Shown: positions 1 through 6,774, counted from the first letter of the stretch. The stretch is DNA of 6,787 nucleotides from Acidobacteriaceae bacterium (GCA_025462805.1 JAOAPJ010000176.1:1-6787); one strand, 5' to 3'. Notes: generated by a model not told the origin, from the sequence alone. A program made the numbers and translations.

Positions 1-117
1 CTCGGTGATCTCCTGCTGCTCGGTATAGGCGTTCTTGCACGGACGTGGATTGAACCGTGCCCAGGCCGGCACCGCTGTGCCGAGCAGAGCAAACAGCAGC
101 AGCAGGACTGCCCTCAT
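1..117 (-). CDS. Exported protein, N-terminal fragment (possible M48-type metallopeptidase)
   Basis: An ATG at 117-115 (minus strand) opens 39 codons without a stop before the window edge. The protein starts MRAVLLLLFALLGTAVPAWA, a textbook Sec signal peptide: one Arg after the start, a hydrophobic core, and an A-W-A signal peptidase I site near residue 20. The mature part begins RFNPRPCKNAYTEQQEITE. From memory, acidobacterial M48-family peptidases have an N-terminus of this kind (a short leader, then an aromatic residue, 'xQQEIxxG'), so that family is my best guess. The HEXXH zinc motif would lie outside the window, so the family is inferred. No convincing Shine-Dalgarno sequence lies just upstream; the nearest purine-rich run is about 30 bases away. 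The coding start and secretion are well supported, the enzymatic role is not. It is transcribed away from the glycosyltransferase gene at 605. Confidence 0.6.
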   Translation of the reverse strand, partial: MRAVLLLLFALLGTAVPAWARFNPRPCKNAYTEQQEITE

Positions 118-437
118 GTTCTGCTGAGAAAGACGCGGCCGCCGCTCTTCCAGCCGCCCACTTCTGATCAATTCCATCGGAAACAGGCCGCAGCCGGCCC
201 CAGCTCTCTGTCTGTGCTCCATGTCGCTCTCCATGGTCGTTCCGGCCTCTGCCAGCCTGCAAGCCGGCGGAGTGCCTCATCCCTGCTAGATGCCGCAATC
301 GACCCGCGCGCGCTCGCGGTCCCCATCCAGCTCACGCGATTACGCCTCGGTCGGTCAACCCGTTTTCCCAAGTACTGCACTCTCAGACCGACAGCGGCGG
401 CCCTCATGATGCGGACCCATGGAGCCTTCGCTCAATC

Positions 438-487
438 CTCAGCGCTGAGCCGAATTCCGCTCCTCGTCTCAGCCATCGCGGCTCAGC
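438..487. repeat. Inverted-repeat cluster (CTCAGC/GCTGAG)
   Basis: CTCAGCGCTGAG at 438-449 is a perfect 12-base palindrome. Its right half extends to GCTGAGCCG (444-452), whose exact reverse complement CGGCTCAGC lies at 479-487, giving a 9-bp stem around a 26-base loop. A third CTCAGC is at 468-473. The same half-site can therefore pair with three partners. No T-run follows on either strand, so it is not a canonical intrinsic terminator. It could be an operator or a leader structure, since it lies just upstream of the 518-546 promoter. The repeats are seen directly; the role is unknown. Confidence 0.5.
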
Positions 488-517
488 CAGTTTCCCAGTT
501 CTGATGCCTCTAATTCC

Positions 518-546
518 TTGACTTTCAATTTGCATCACCTTTGAAT
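518..546 (+). promoter_or_regulatory. Candidate sigma70-type promoter for the GT-C gene
   Basis: TTGACT (518-523, 5/6 match to the -35 consensus) is followed after exactly 17 bases by TTGAAT (541-546, 4/6 match to TATAAT). The patch is clearly more AT-rich than its surroundings. Transcription would begin near 553, leaving a leader of about 50 bases before the GTG at 605. This is a consensus match only. Confidence 0.45.
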
Positions 547-604
547 ACCGTCCATAGCGCTACTCGAAAACCTACTCCGTCACGGAAGTGGACCTGATCA
601 GTTC

Positions 605-2206
605 GTGCGATCCGAAAGCTGGCATAAGGTACATCGCTTGACCACTAAACAGGCACCTCCCGCTGATCGAACTCCTGAGCTCGTAGAGGTTCAGTACTCC
701 GGCATATTTCTTTGCATTCTGATCTTCCTCGTCTTGTGCGCCAGACAGTTGCTGCTTCAATACCTGCAGCAGTCCCGGCCTCTTTTCGTCGATGATGCCT
801 ACTACTATCTGCTCATCGCGCGAAACTGGTTGACCAAAGGCCCGAGCACCTTCAACGGCATCCGTATGACCAATGGATATCACCCGCTGTGGATGGGAAT
901 ACTTGTCCTGCAGTACAAGCTTCTTGGCCAATCCCTTCTGCTGACGCGGTGCCTCGAATTTCTGTTTGGAGCAACGTCGATTGCTGCCTCTCTGCTGGTG
1001 TTTCGCTTACGCGGACTGCTTCCCAATCTCCTCTTCACCATCGGCTTCTTTATGCTCGTTGGACGGATCGCTCTTGACGGCATGGAGACCTCGGTCCTTG
1101 TATGCTGCTTCAGCCTTCTGGCTTATTCGCTGACACGATCCTCGGACAACCCAGTGCAGCAAGGCGCTCTCGACGGCATTCTTGCCGCGTTAACCATCGC
1201 CGCCCGCCTGGATGCTGCGGTGTTTGCCATTCCCTACGTGCTACTCGCGACGAACTCGCGGGCCCGCAAGACCACCGCTTTGACCGTTGTGGCCGGACTC
1301 GGCCTCATTTATATGGCGATCAACCACCATTACTTCGGTCTCAGTATGCCCGTATCCGGCGAAGTCAAATCGCTCGGCGGCATGCAGTTGAATCGGACGC
1401 TGCTGAAACGTCTCGAAAACCCGCGGCAGATTCAGACGGACTTCATGTATCTGATGGCTCTGGGAATTCCCCTTGGCATCGCACTCTGGCCTCGAACCGC
1501 CTCTGCAACGCAACGAGCGTTGATCGGCGCTTATATCGTCGGCACGGTGTGCTTTACCATCCGGCTGGTCTTCTTCTCCTCGTGGGTTATGTGGCCTTGG
1601 TATGGCTATCCACTCTTCATCGGCTATCTAGCCTGCGTCCCAGTCCTACTGCAGGCTATGGCGCGCCGCTTTGGAGGATTGCTCTCCAGCCCTGTCACAA
1701 TCGCCACCGTCACTCTGCTTTTCGTGTGCGCATCCGGTCTTTCGCTCTGGCGGAGCATCCGCCATCGCCATTTCGGAAAGGAAAACTACTTTGTACTGAA
1801 TACTGAAGTTTTGGCAACCTATGGCGGACTCCTGAACAACAGCCTCGTCGCGATGGGCGACCGTGCTGGCAACTTTGCATTCGCCTACGGAGGCGGCGTG
1901 GAGCAGATCGAAGGCCTGGTCAACGATCGGGCATTTCTCACGCTCCTTCGTAAACGGGCTGACATCAAACCCGTGCTGTGCGAGAGAGGCGTTCAATATG
2001 TGGTGGCCTACGAGCCAGATCTAGGACGCTATCAAGCCTTTCATGTCGATGTGATCCGCCCAATGCTGAGCCATCACGCGGTGCCGCCGATTGAGGTCAG
2101 CCGGCGTGATGAGGTCGTCAACTTCTCGGATCTGTCTCGCTTCGATGGTAACGACGGCACCGGATACAGCCACCTCTATATCTGGCGGCTCCGCTGTTCC
2201 AAATAA
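605..2206 (+). CDS. GT-C (family 39/PMT-like) membrane glycosyltransferase
   Basis: This 533-residue inner-membrane protein probably transfers a sugar from a polyprenyl-phosphate donor onto an envelope acceptor at the periplasmic face; donor and acceptor are unknown. The first membrane span is near 33-52. Asp63-Asp64 of DDAYYY follow it, the acidic pair expected in the first external loop of GT-C enzymes. Next come TNGYHPLW (89-96), DGMET (158-162), RLD (201-203), PVSGEVK (249-255) and WPWY (330-333), landmarks I associate with this bacterial subfamily, and several more spans up to about 382. A soluble tail of about 145 residues carries GDRAGNF (418-424) and EGLVND (436-441). The start is uncertain. 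GTG 605 is the longest frame (in-frame stop at 542) but has only a distant GGAAG; TTG 638 has AAGG at 626-629 with 8-base spacing and would give 522 residues. Tandem stops (TAA, TAG) end the gene. It stands alone, convergent with the MarC gene. The fold is well supported, the substrate is not. Confidence 0.82.
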   Translation: MRSESWHKVHRLTTKQAPPADRTPELVEVQYSGIFLCILIFLVLCARQLLLQYLQQSRPLFVDDAYYYLLIARNWLTKGPSTFNGIRMTNGYHPLWMGILVLQYKLLGQSLLLTRCLEFLFGATSIAASLLVFRLRGLLPNLLFTIGFFMLVGRIALDGMETSVLVCCFSLLAYSLTRSSDNPVQQGALDGILAALTIAARLDAAVFAIPYVLLATNSRARKTTALTVVAGLGLIYMAINHHYFGLSMPVSGEVKSLGGMQLNRTLLKRLENPRQIQTDFMYLMALGIPLGIALWPRTASATQRALIGAYIVGTVCFTIRLVFFSSWVMWPWYGYPLFIGYLACVPVLLQAMARRFGGLLSSPVTIATVTLLFVCASGLSLWRSIRHRHFGKENYFVLNTEVLATYGGLLNNSLVAMGDRAGNFAFAYGGGVEQIEGLVNDRAFLTLLRKRADIKPVLCERGVQYVVAYEPDLGRYQAFHVDVIRPMLSHHAVPPIEVSRRDEVVNFSDLSRFDGNDGTGYSHLYIWRLRCSK

Positions 2207-2312
2207 TAGTTTCCTGTTCGCCGGCAAACTGATTCCGCAGACCTCCGGAACGTTGCACCTTCGATCGGCTGATTTTGCGCCCCGGATCTGTGTCGGATCT
2301 TATGCATGAAGA
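2207..2312. other. Short convergent intergenic spacer
   Basis: Two convergent genes end on either side of these roughly 105 bases, where a bidirectional terminator would be expected. The only nearby hairpin is GATCTT (2296-2301), a 7-base loop, then AAGATC (2309-2314), which overlaps the MarC stop codon. It is short, AT-rich and has no T-run on either strand, so I do not call it a terminator. Confidence 0.4.
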
Positions 2313-2999
2313 TCAAGGCCGCGCGATGACGCCCAGATCCGTCAACCCGTTTACGAAGAACTGCACCGCCAAAGCCACCAGCAGCAGCCCCATGATGCGT
2401 ACCAGGATGCGGATGCCCGTGTCTCCCATCAGGCGCCGGATCCGATCGGCTCCCACCAGCACTCCATAACTCGCCCACGCCGTAATGGCGATCGCTGCAA
2501 AGATGGCTGCCCACTCCCACCATACCTTCGCCTGACCCACCAGCACCATCACGCTTGAGATTGCCCCAGGGCCTGCCAGCATCGGGATGCCCAGAGGCAC
2601 AATCCCCGCTTCGTCCTTGGCGGCCGCCTCCTCCGTCTCGCCCGTTGACTCCTGGGTCGGCGAGCGCTTCGCCTCGAGCATGTCAATCCCGACCAGCAGC
2701 AGAATGATGCCGCCCGCGATCTCAAAAGCCGGCAGCTTGATCCCGAACATGCTGAAGATGAGCTGGCCCAGCACAGCAAAGGTGCTCAGGACGATGAAGC
2801 AGGTGATCGCGCCGCGCCGCGCCGTACGGCGGCGACGTTCGCTGTCCTCTCCGGCCGTAATCGCCATGAACGTCCCGATAGCCGCAAACGGGTCCACCAG
2901 AAAGAAGATCGACGAGAGCGCCAGGAACGAGAAGCGTGCGTAGACATGGGCCTTCTCCCCAATGTCCTGCAGCGTCGTTGAAGCAGGACCAAAGATCAT
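2313..2999 (-). CDS. MarC-family integral membrane protein
   Basis: This is a 228-residue member of the MarC family (UPF0056), inner-membrane proteins of about 200-220 residues related to the LysE transporter superfamily. The biochemical function is unsettled; the old link to multiple antibiotic resistance in E. coli was not upheld. About six membrane spans are visible (near 22-44, 64-86, 90-108, 134-155, 160-183, 200-217). Family landmarks are VDPFAAIGTF (35-44), the hydrophilic Glu-rich loop at about 109-131 that splits the protein into two halves, IPMLAGPGAI (138-147) and RIMGLLLVALAVQF (201-214). I chose ATG 2999 because GGGGGA lies 7 bases upstream and the first span follows soon after. 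The same frame stays open to an ATG at 3164, but that would add 55 polar, Arg-rich residues foreign to the family. It diverges from the permease gene and converges with the glycosyltransferase gene, so it is probably transcribed alone. Confidence 0.88.
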   Translation of the reverse strand: MIFGPASTTLQDIGEKAHVYARFSFLALSSIFFLVDPFAAIGTFMAITAGEDSERRRRTARRGAITCFIVLSTFAVLGQLIFSMFGIKLPAFEIAGGIILLLVGIDMLEAKRSPTQESTGETEEAAAKDEAGIVPLGIPMLAGPGAISSVMVLVGQAKVWWEWAAIFAAIAITAWASYGVLVGADRIRRLMGDTGIRILVRIMGLLLVALAVQFFVNGLTDLGVIARP

Positions 3000-3060
3000 C
3001 GTGCGATCCCCCAGAAGCCATTGTCGCGCATACCTCTTCTTTCGCCGTTCTTCCTCCCCA

Positions 3061-3099
3061 GCTCGGCCGGCGTTCAATTTCGGACAATGCCGGCCGGGC
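3061..3099. repeat. 14-bp imperfect inverted repeat in the MarC/permease divergent spacer
   Basis: The arm at 3061-3074 matches the reverse complement of 3086-3099 at 12 of 14 positions, with an 11-base centre. The core CGGCCGGC (3064-3071) pairs perfectly with GCCGGCCG (3089-3096). Both mismatches would be G-U wobbles in rightward RNA but A-C mismatches in leftward RNA. A direct repeat, CGGACAA, occurs at 3081-3087 (partly in the centre) and 3101-3107, 20 bases apart. No rightward gene ends upstream, so this is unlikely to be a terminator. An operator or leader structure is possible; the function is unproven. Confidence 0.5.
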
Positions 3100-3190
3100 G
3101 CGGACAAAAAGTTTTGCCCGTGATGGCTAATGGCCGGTACAACTGACCACATCAGCACGGCCATCCGCGTGCATAACAGAAGGCGTGCCC

Positions 3191-3198
3191 GGGAGGGA
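3191..3198 (+). promoter_or_regulatory. Ribosome binding site deciding the permease start
   Basis: GGGAGGGA lies 4 bases before ATG 3203 (the GGGAGG core is 6 bases away). The upstream in-frame GTG at 3185 has AGAAGG only one base before it, too close to work well. This favours ATG 3203. Confidence 0.7.
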
Positions 3199-3202
3199 TC
3201 GA

Positions 3203-5725
3203 ATGTTCGGACTCAGTGCTGATCTGCGCCTTGCGCTTCGCCAACTGCTACGCTCGCCCGGCTTCACGGCCCTCGCCGTCCTCACCTTGACGCTTGCCAT
3301 CGGCGCCAACACCGCGATGTTCACCTTGGCGGAGGATGTCTTGCTGCGTCCGCTCGCCTATCGCGACGCCGGCCGCCTCGTCGCCATTAATCCGAGCCTG
3401 GATGACCGCGTCACATCCACCTCATGGCTGAACTACCGCGATATTCGCGACCAGACCACACATAGCTTCACCCGTGTAGCGGTCTACTCCGAGGACGTCG
3501 GAGTCGTACAGGCCAGCGCCACCACAACCAACGGTTCCAAAAGCGCCGCAGCCCCGGTATCGACGGTGACTCCCAACCTCAGCCCAGATGTCTTCCCCAT
3601 GCTTGGCATCTCGCCGCTGCTCGGCCGCTCTTTCACCAGCCAGGAAGGGCAGTCGAACGGACCTTCCGTCGTTCTGCTCTCTGAAGGCATCTGGCGGAAT
3701 GTCTTCCGCGCGGATCCGGCCATTGTGAGTCAAACCATCCGCGTGAACAACCAGCCGCGTACCGTCGTCGGCGTGATGCCCCGGACCTTCCGGTTTCCCG
3801 AATCCATGGGCCACGACATCGAAAAGGCGGTGTGGCTGCCCCTGCAGCCGTCCTCGCTAATGCTCAACGACCGCGGCTATTCGTTCGAGAACATCCTCGG
3901 TCAGCTGCGTGATGGAGTCACCCTCACCCAGGCTCAGTCTGAGTTGGACCGCACCTCTCACTACATCGCTACACAGAGCAAAGCGAAGCGCCCTCAAGTC
4001 CGATTTCGCGCGATTCCTTACCTCGAGCGGCTAACCGGCAACGTGCGGCCCGTCTTCATTGGATTGGTCGCCGCCCTGGGCATGGTGCTGCTCATCGCCT
4101 GCGCCAACGTCGCGAATCTGATGATCGCTCGCTGCCTTGGCCGCCAGCAGGAGTTCGCCGTCCGTGCCGCGCTGGGCGCTCCGCGACTCCGCCTTATACG
4201 GAGCACGCTGGTTGAGGGCGGGCTACTCTCGCTGTGTGGCTCCGCCGCAGGCGTCGCCTTGGCTTGGCTGCTGCTGCGCAGTATCAGGGCGCTCCCTGCC
4301 GATACCGTCCCACGTGCAGACTCCATCCAACTCGACTGGACGGTCATTCTGCTGCTCACCGCAATTGCTACCCTCACAACGCTGCTCTCCTCTATCCTGC
4401 CTGCCCTGCTCGTCGCTCACATACGGCCACAGCGTGTGCTGCAGGCCTCGTCGCGCGGGCTCGGTACGCGCGGCGTCTCCCACCGGCTCACCCACGGCCT
4501 CGTCATTGCCGAGGTCACCCTCTCTACCCTGCTGCTCACAGCCACCGGCCTGCTCTTCCACACGCTTTGGAACCTTCAGCACACCGACCTCGGCTTCAAC
4601 ACCGAGCACATCACCAGCTTCAGCGTGATGCCATCGGATGCGGCAGGCTTCTCCGGCATGGCCGTATCCACCGACATAGAGCACGCGCCCGTCTCGGTTG
4701 CGGCCAGCGCCTATGCACCCGTGCTTGATCGCCTTCGTCATGCACCCGGTGTCGAAGAGGCCGCGCTCGCCACGGCTCCGCCGCTCTCTGGCATAGACAT
4801 GAACACCAGCCTGCGTATCGTCGGTGAGCCCCAGGACGACGCCCACAACTATGACGCGCGCATGTCCGCAGCGAGCCCCGGTTATGCACACCTGCTGGGC
4901 ACGCCCATGCTGCGCGGCCGCATGATCACGGAGAGTGATACCGCCACTGCGCCCTATGTCATCGTCATTAACCAGGCGCTCGCCCAAAAGGTCTTCGGCT
5001 CACGCGATCCGATCGGCAAACAGATCGATCTCGGAGGCAAGGACACAGGCATGATTCGTCCGTATACGGTCGTCGGCGTGATGGCTGACCAGCGGACAGC
5101 AGCCATCGAGAAGCCCGCGGTCCCCATGCTCTTGCTGCCCTATCAGCAGATCCCCACTACCTCGCTCTTCTACCCCGCGTTGCTGAAGACTGTCGTGAAC
5201 CTCCTGGTCAAGACGCGCGGCGATATCGCCGTCGCACCCATCGCGCGCGACGTCTTCCGTGAGCAGGCGCCCAACTATGCGCTCGACAACTTCGAGACCA
5301 TGCGTGACACCGTAAGCAAGAGTAGCTTTAGCAATCGCCTCGGGCTCTGGATCACGGGCGCCTTTGCCGCCCTCGCTGCCCTGATGGTCGTCACCGGCCT
5401 CTACGGCGTACTCGCGCAATTGGTGAGTTACCGCCGGCGGGAGATCGGAATTCGTCTTGCACTGGGCGCACCCCGCAGTTCCGTGCTCCAGATGGTCCTC
5501 CGTCAGGGAACCCTGATGATCGGCACCGGCCTGGTGGTCGGCTTGGTGCTGTCGCGGCTCAGCGCCCGGCTGTTGACAGGCTTCCTCTACGAGGTAAGCA
5601 CAGCAGACCTCTGGACCTATGCCGGTGTACTGATCAGCCTGTCGCTCATCGGCGCCCTGGCCTCCTACGTTCCCGCGTGGCGCGCCTCCAGCATCCCACC
5701 CGTGGAAGCCCTGCGCGAGGAGTAA
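3203..5725 (+). CDS. ADOP-type ABC transporter permease (MacB/FtsX-like, no ATPase domain)
   Basis: This 840-residue membrane protein has two MacB-type halves in one chain. The order is: DLRLALRQLLRSPGF (7-21), the family's N-terminal signature; membrane span 1 (about 21-43); a first MacB-like periplasmic core (about 50-280, with FPMLGISPLLGRSF at 131-144 and VVGVMP at 188-193); a first FtsX module with three spans (about 284-307, 338-358, 379-404) and ALGAP at 323-327; a fifth span (about 432-453); a second periplasmic core (about 470-705, with VVGVM at 623-627); and a second FtsX module (about 713-741, 767-787, 803-827) with ALGAP at 753-757. It ends PPVEALREE. MacB relatives use a cytoplasmic ATPase to drive export or envelope work; this protein has no Walker motifs and no ATPase gene lies in the window, hence 'orphan'. 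Substrate and partner are unknown. The frame also opens at GTG 3185, but the ribosome binding site favours ATG 3203. The gene reads toward ilvE, 86 bases downstream. Confidence 0.92.
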   Translation: MFGLSADLRLALRQLLRSPGFTALAVLTLTLAIGANTAMFTLAEDVLLRPLAYRDAGRLVAINPSLDDRVTSTSWLNYRDIRDQTTHSFTRVAVYSEDVGVVQASATTTNGSKSAAAPVSTVTPNLSPDVFPMLGISPLLGRSFTSQEGQSNGPSVVLLSEGIWRNVFRADPAIVSQTIRVNNQPRTVVGVMPRTFRFPESMGHDIEKAVWLPLQPSSLMLNDRGYSFENILGQLRDGVTLTQAQSELDRTSHYIATQSKAKRPQVRFRAIPYLERLTGNVRPVFIGLVAALGMVLLIACANVANLMIARCLGRQQEFAVRAALGAPRLRLIRSTLVEGGLLSLCGSAAGVALAWLLLRSIRALPADTVPRADSIQLDWTVILLLTAIATLTTLLSSILPALLVAHIRPQRVLQASSRGLGTRGVSHRLTHGLVIAEVTLSTLLLTATGLLFHTLWNLQHTDLGFNTEHITSFSVMPSDAAGFSGMAVSTDIEHAPVSVAASAYAPVLDRLRHAPGVEEAALATAPPLSGIDMNTSLRIVGEPQDDAHNYDARMSAASPGYAHLLGTPMLRGRMITESDTATAPYVIVINQALAQKVFGSRDPIGKQIDLGGKDTGMIRPYTVVGVMADQRTAAIEKPAVPMLLLPYQQIPTTSLFYPALLKTVVNLLVKTRGDIAVAPIARDVFREQAPNYALDNFETMRDTVSKSSFSNRLGLWITGAFAALAALMVVTGLYGVLAQLVSYRRREIGIRLALGAPRSSVLQMVLRQGTLMIGTGLVVGLVLSRLSARLLTGFLYEVSTADLWTYAGVLISLSLIGALASYVPAWRASSIPPVEALREE

Positions 5726-5767
5726 ACGCGAGTCCTGCCCGGGTGCCGCGGCCACTTCGTCCTCCCC

Positions 5768-5773
5768 TATAAT
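5768..5773 (+). promoter_or_regulatory. Perfect -10 box (TATAAT) upstream of ilvE
   Basis: TATAAT lies 38 bases before the ilvE start, in a GC-rich 86-base gap. At 16-18 base spacing I find nothing resembling TTGACA, and there is no TG extension. If used, transcription would start near 5780 with a leader of about 30 bases. It suggests that ilvE is not wholly dependent on read-through from the permease gene. Confidence 0.45.
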
Positions 5774-5800
5774 CAGAAGTCACCATACCTGCAGATCACC

Positions 5801-5806
5801 AAGGAG
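5801..5806 (+). promoter_or_regulatory. ilvE: Strong ribosome binding site of ilvE
   Basis: AAGGAG sits 5 bases before ATG 5812. It is a near-consensus Shine-Dalgarno sequence that fixes the start codon and suggests efficient translation. Confidence 0.8.
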
Positions 5807-5811
5807 CGCGC

Positions 5812-6753
5812 ATGCCAATCCAGCCCACGGCAAACATCTGGCACAACGGAAAACTCATCCCCTGGGAGAAGGCGCAACTCCATGTCATGAGCCACGTGGT
5901 CCACTACGGTTCCTCCGTCTTCGAGGGCATTCGTTGCTATACCCAGCCGGGCGGCGCAGCCATCTTCCGCCTGCCTGAGCACATGCAGCGCCTGCTCGAC
6001 TCCGCCCGCATCTACCGCATGGAGCTCCCCTATACGCTCGAGCAGCTCAATGCGGCCGTCGTCGAGCTGGTCGAAGCCAATGGGATCGCCCCCTGCTACG
6101 TCCGCCCCATCTCCTTCCGTGGCTACGGTGAGGTCGGTGTAAATCCGAAAGCCTGCCCCGTCGAGACCTACATTGCCAACTATCCTTGGGGCAAGTACGT
6201 CCCCGGCGATGACGGAGCAGACGTCTGCATCTCCTCCTGGAATCGCCTCGCCCCCAACACCATGCCATCGCTCGCAAAGGCCGGCGGCAACTATCTGAAC
6301 TCTCAGCTCATCCGCATGGAAGCCGACCTGAACGGCTACAGCGAGGGTATCGCGCTCGACGTCAACGGCAACCTCTCGGAAGGCTCTGGGGAGAACCTCT
6401 TCATCGTGCGCAACTCGACTATCTACACCACACCGCTCGCCAACTCCGTGCTCAGCGGCATCACGCGCGACTCCGTCCTCACTCTCGCTCGCCACCTCGG
6501 CATCCCGGTCGTCGAGCAGGCGCTCCCCCGCGAGCTCCTCTACATCGCGGATGAGGTCTTCTTCACCGGCACTGCCGCCGAGGTCACGCACATCCGCTCC
6601 GTCGATCGCATCCTCGTCAAGGACGGCAAAACCGGCCCCATCACCCGCCAGCTTGCTGAAGAGTTCTTCGGCATCGTCAACGGCACCCGCCCGGACCGCT
6701 ACAACTGGCTCACGCCTGTGAACGTGCGCGCCGCGGAACCAGTCGGCGCATAA
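5812..6753 (+). CDS. ilvE: Branched-chain amino acid aminotransferase (fold-type IV PLP enzyme)
   Basis: This cytoplasmic enzyme of 313 residues interconverts leucine, isoleucine and valine with their 2-oxo acids using glutamate/2-oxoglutarate, the last step of branched-chain amino acid synthesis. The length fits bacterial IlvE (about 300-310). Class IV aminotransferase landmarks are in order: HYGSSVFEGIR (31-41); Arg60 in the region of the phosphate-binding Arg59 of E. coli IlvE; Tyr96-Val97-Arg98; Lys156 in SLAKAGGNYLNS, the expected Schiff-base lysine; EGSGEN (190-195) with the cofactor-contacting Glu; SGITRDSV (215-222); and GTAAEVTHI (253-261), whose Gly-Thr binds phosphate. D-amino acid aminotransferase and ADC lyase share the fold, but FEGIR, the YVRP segment and the EGSGENLF signature favour IlvE. 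It follows the permease gene in the same direction but has its own ribosome binding site and -10 box. The C-terminus has a short tail of about 12 residues after NWLTP. Confidence 0.94.
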   Translation: MPIQPTANIWHNGKLIPWEKAQLHVMSHVVHYGSSVFEGIRCYTQPGGAAIFRLPEHMQRLLDSARIYRMELPYTLEQLNAAVVELVEANGIAPCYVRPISFRGYGEVGVNPKACPVETYIANYPWGKYVPGDDGADVCISSWNRLAPNTMPSLAKAGGNYLNSQLIRMEADLNGYSEGIALDVNGNLSEGSGENLFIVRNSTIYTTPLANSVLSGITRDSVLTLARHLGIPVVEQALPRELLYIADEVFFTGTAAEVTHIRSVDRILVKDGKTGPITRQLAEEFFGIVNGTRPDRYNWLTPVNVRAAEPVGA

Positions 6754-6774
6754 CGACCAAATGCAGTTACCAAT

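Larger units (their letters stand above)
118..604. other. Gene-free divergent intergenic region
   Basis: This stretch of about 490 bases separates the leftward exported-protein gene from the rightward glycosyltransferase gene. Open frames exist on both strands (about 80 and 96 codons) but lack ribosome binding sites, start at arbitrary codons, give Arg/Ala/Ser-rich low-complexity translations and overlap each other antisense, so I treat them as chance frames. It does hold an inverted-repeat cluster at 438-487 and an AT-richer promoter patch at about 511-560, listed separately. I see no tRNA-like fold, no mobile-element ends and no clear promoter for the leftward gene. Confidence 0.6.

Noticed and set aside
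168..504. Overlapping antisense open frames in the left intergenic region (96 codons plus, 79 codons minus)
   Set aside because: No ribosome binding site, no recognisable domain, biased Arg/Ala/Ser composition and mutual antisense overlap; typical chance frames in GC-rich DNA.
2283..2341. CGGATCTG (2283-2290) and CAGATCCG (2334-2341) as a terminator stem for the convergent genes
   Set aside because: The arms are 43 bases apart, one lies inside the MarC coding region and no T-run follows; probably a chance match.
3114..3143. TTGCCC (3114-3119), 18 bases, TACAAC (3138-3143) as a permease promoter
   Set aside because: Both hexamers match only 4 of 6 consensus positions and the spacing is not ideal; too weak to list as a feature.
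3000..3164. 55-codon N-terminal extension of the MarC gene to an ATG at 3164
   Set aside because: The added residues are polar and Arg-rich, unlike the family, and ATG 2999 has a well-placed GGGGGA. The extension would also span the inverted repeat.
3185..3202. GTG 3185 as the permease start
   Set aside because: Its only purine run is too close to the codon, whereas ATG 3203 has GGGAGG at proper spacing and directly precedes the family's N-terminal signature.
4223..5755. Two long minus-strand open frames of about 250 codons opposite the permease gene
   Set aside because: They mirror the codon bias of a strongly supported plus-strand gene, have no recognisable domains and would need full antisense overlap.
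5773..6591. A 272-codon minus-strand open frame opposite ilvE
   Set aside because: Its Asp/Glu/Val/Gly-rich translation is the expected antisense shadow of C-ending codons in ilvE; no domain and no ribosome binding site were seen.
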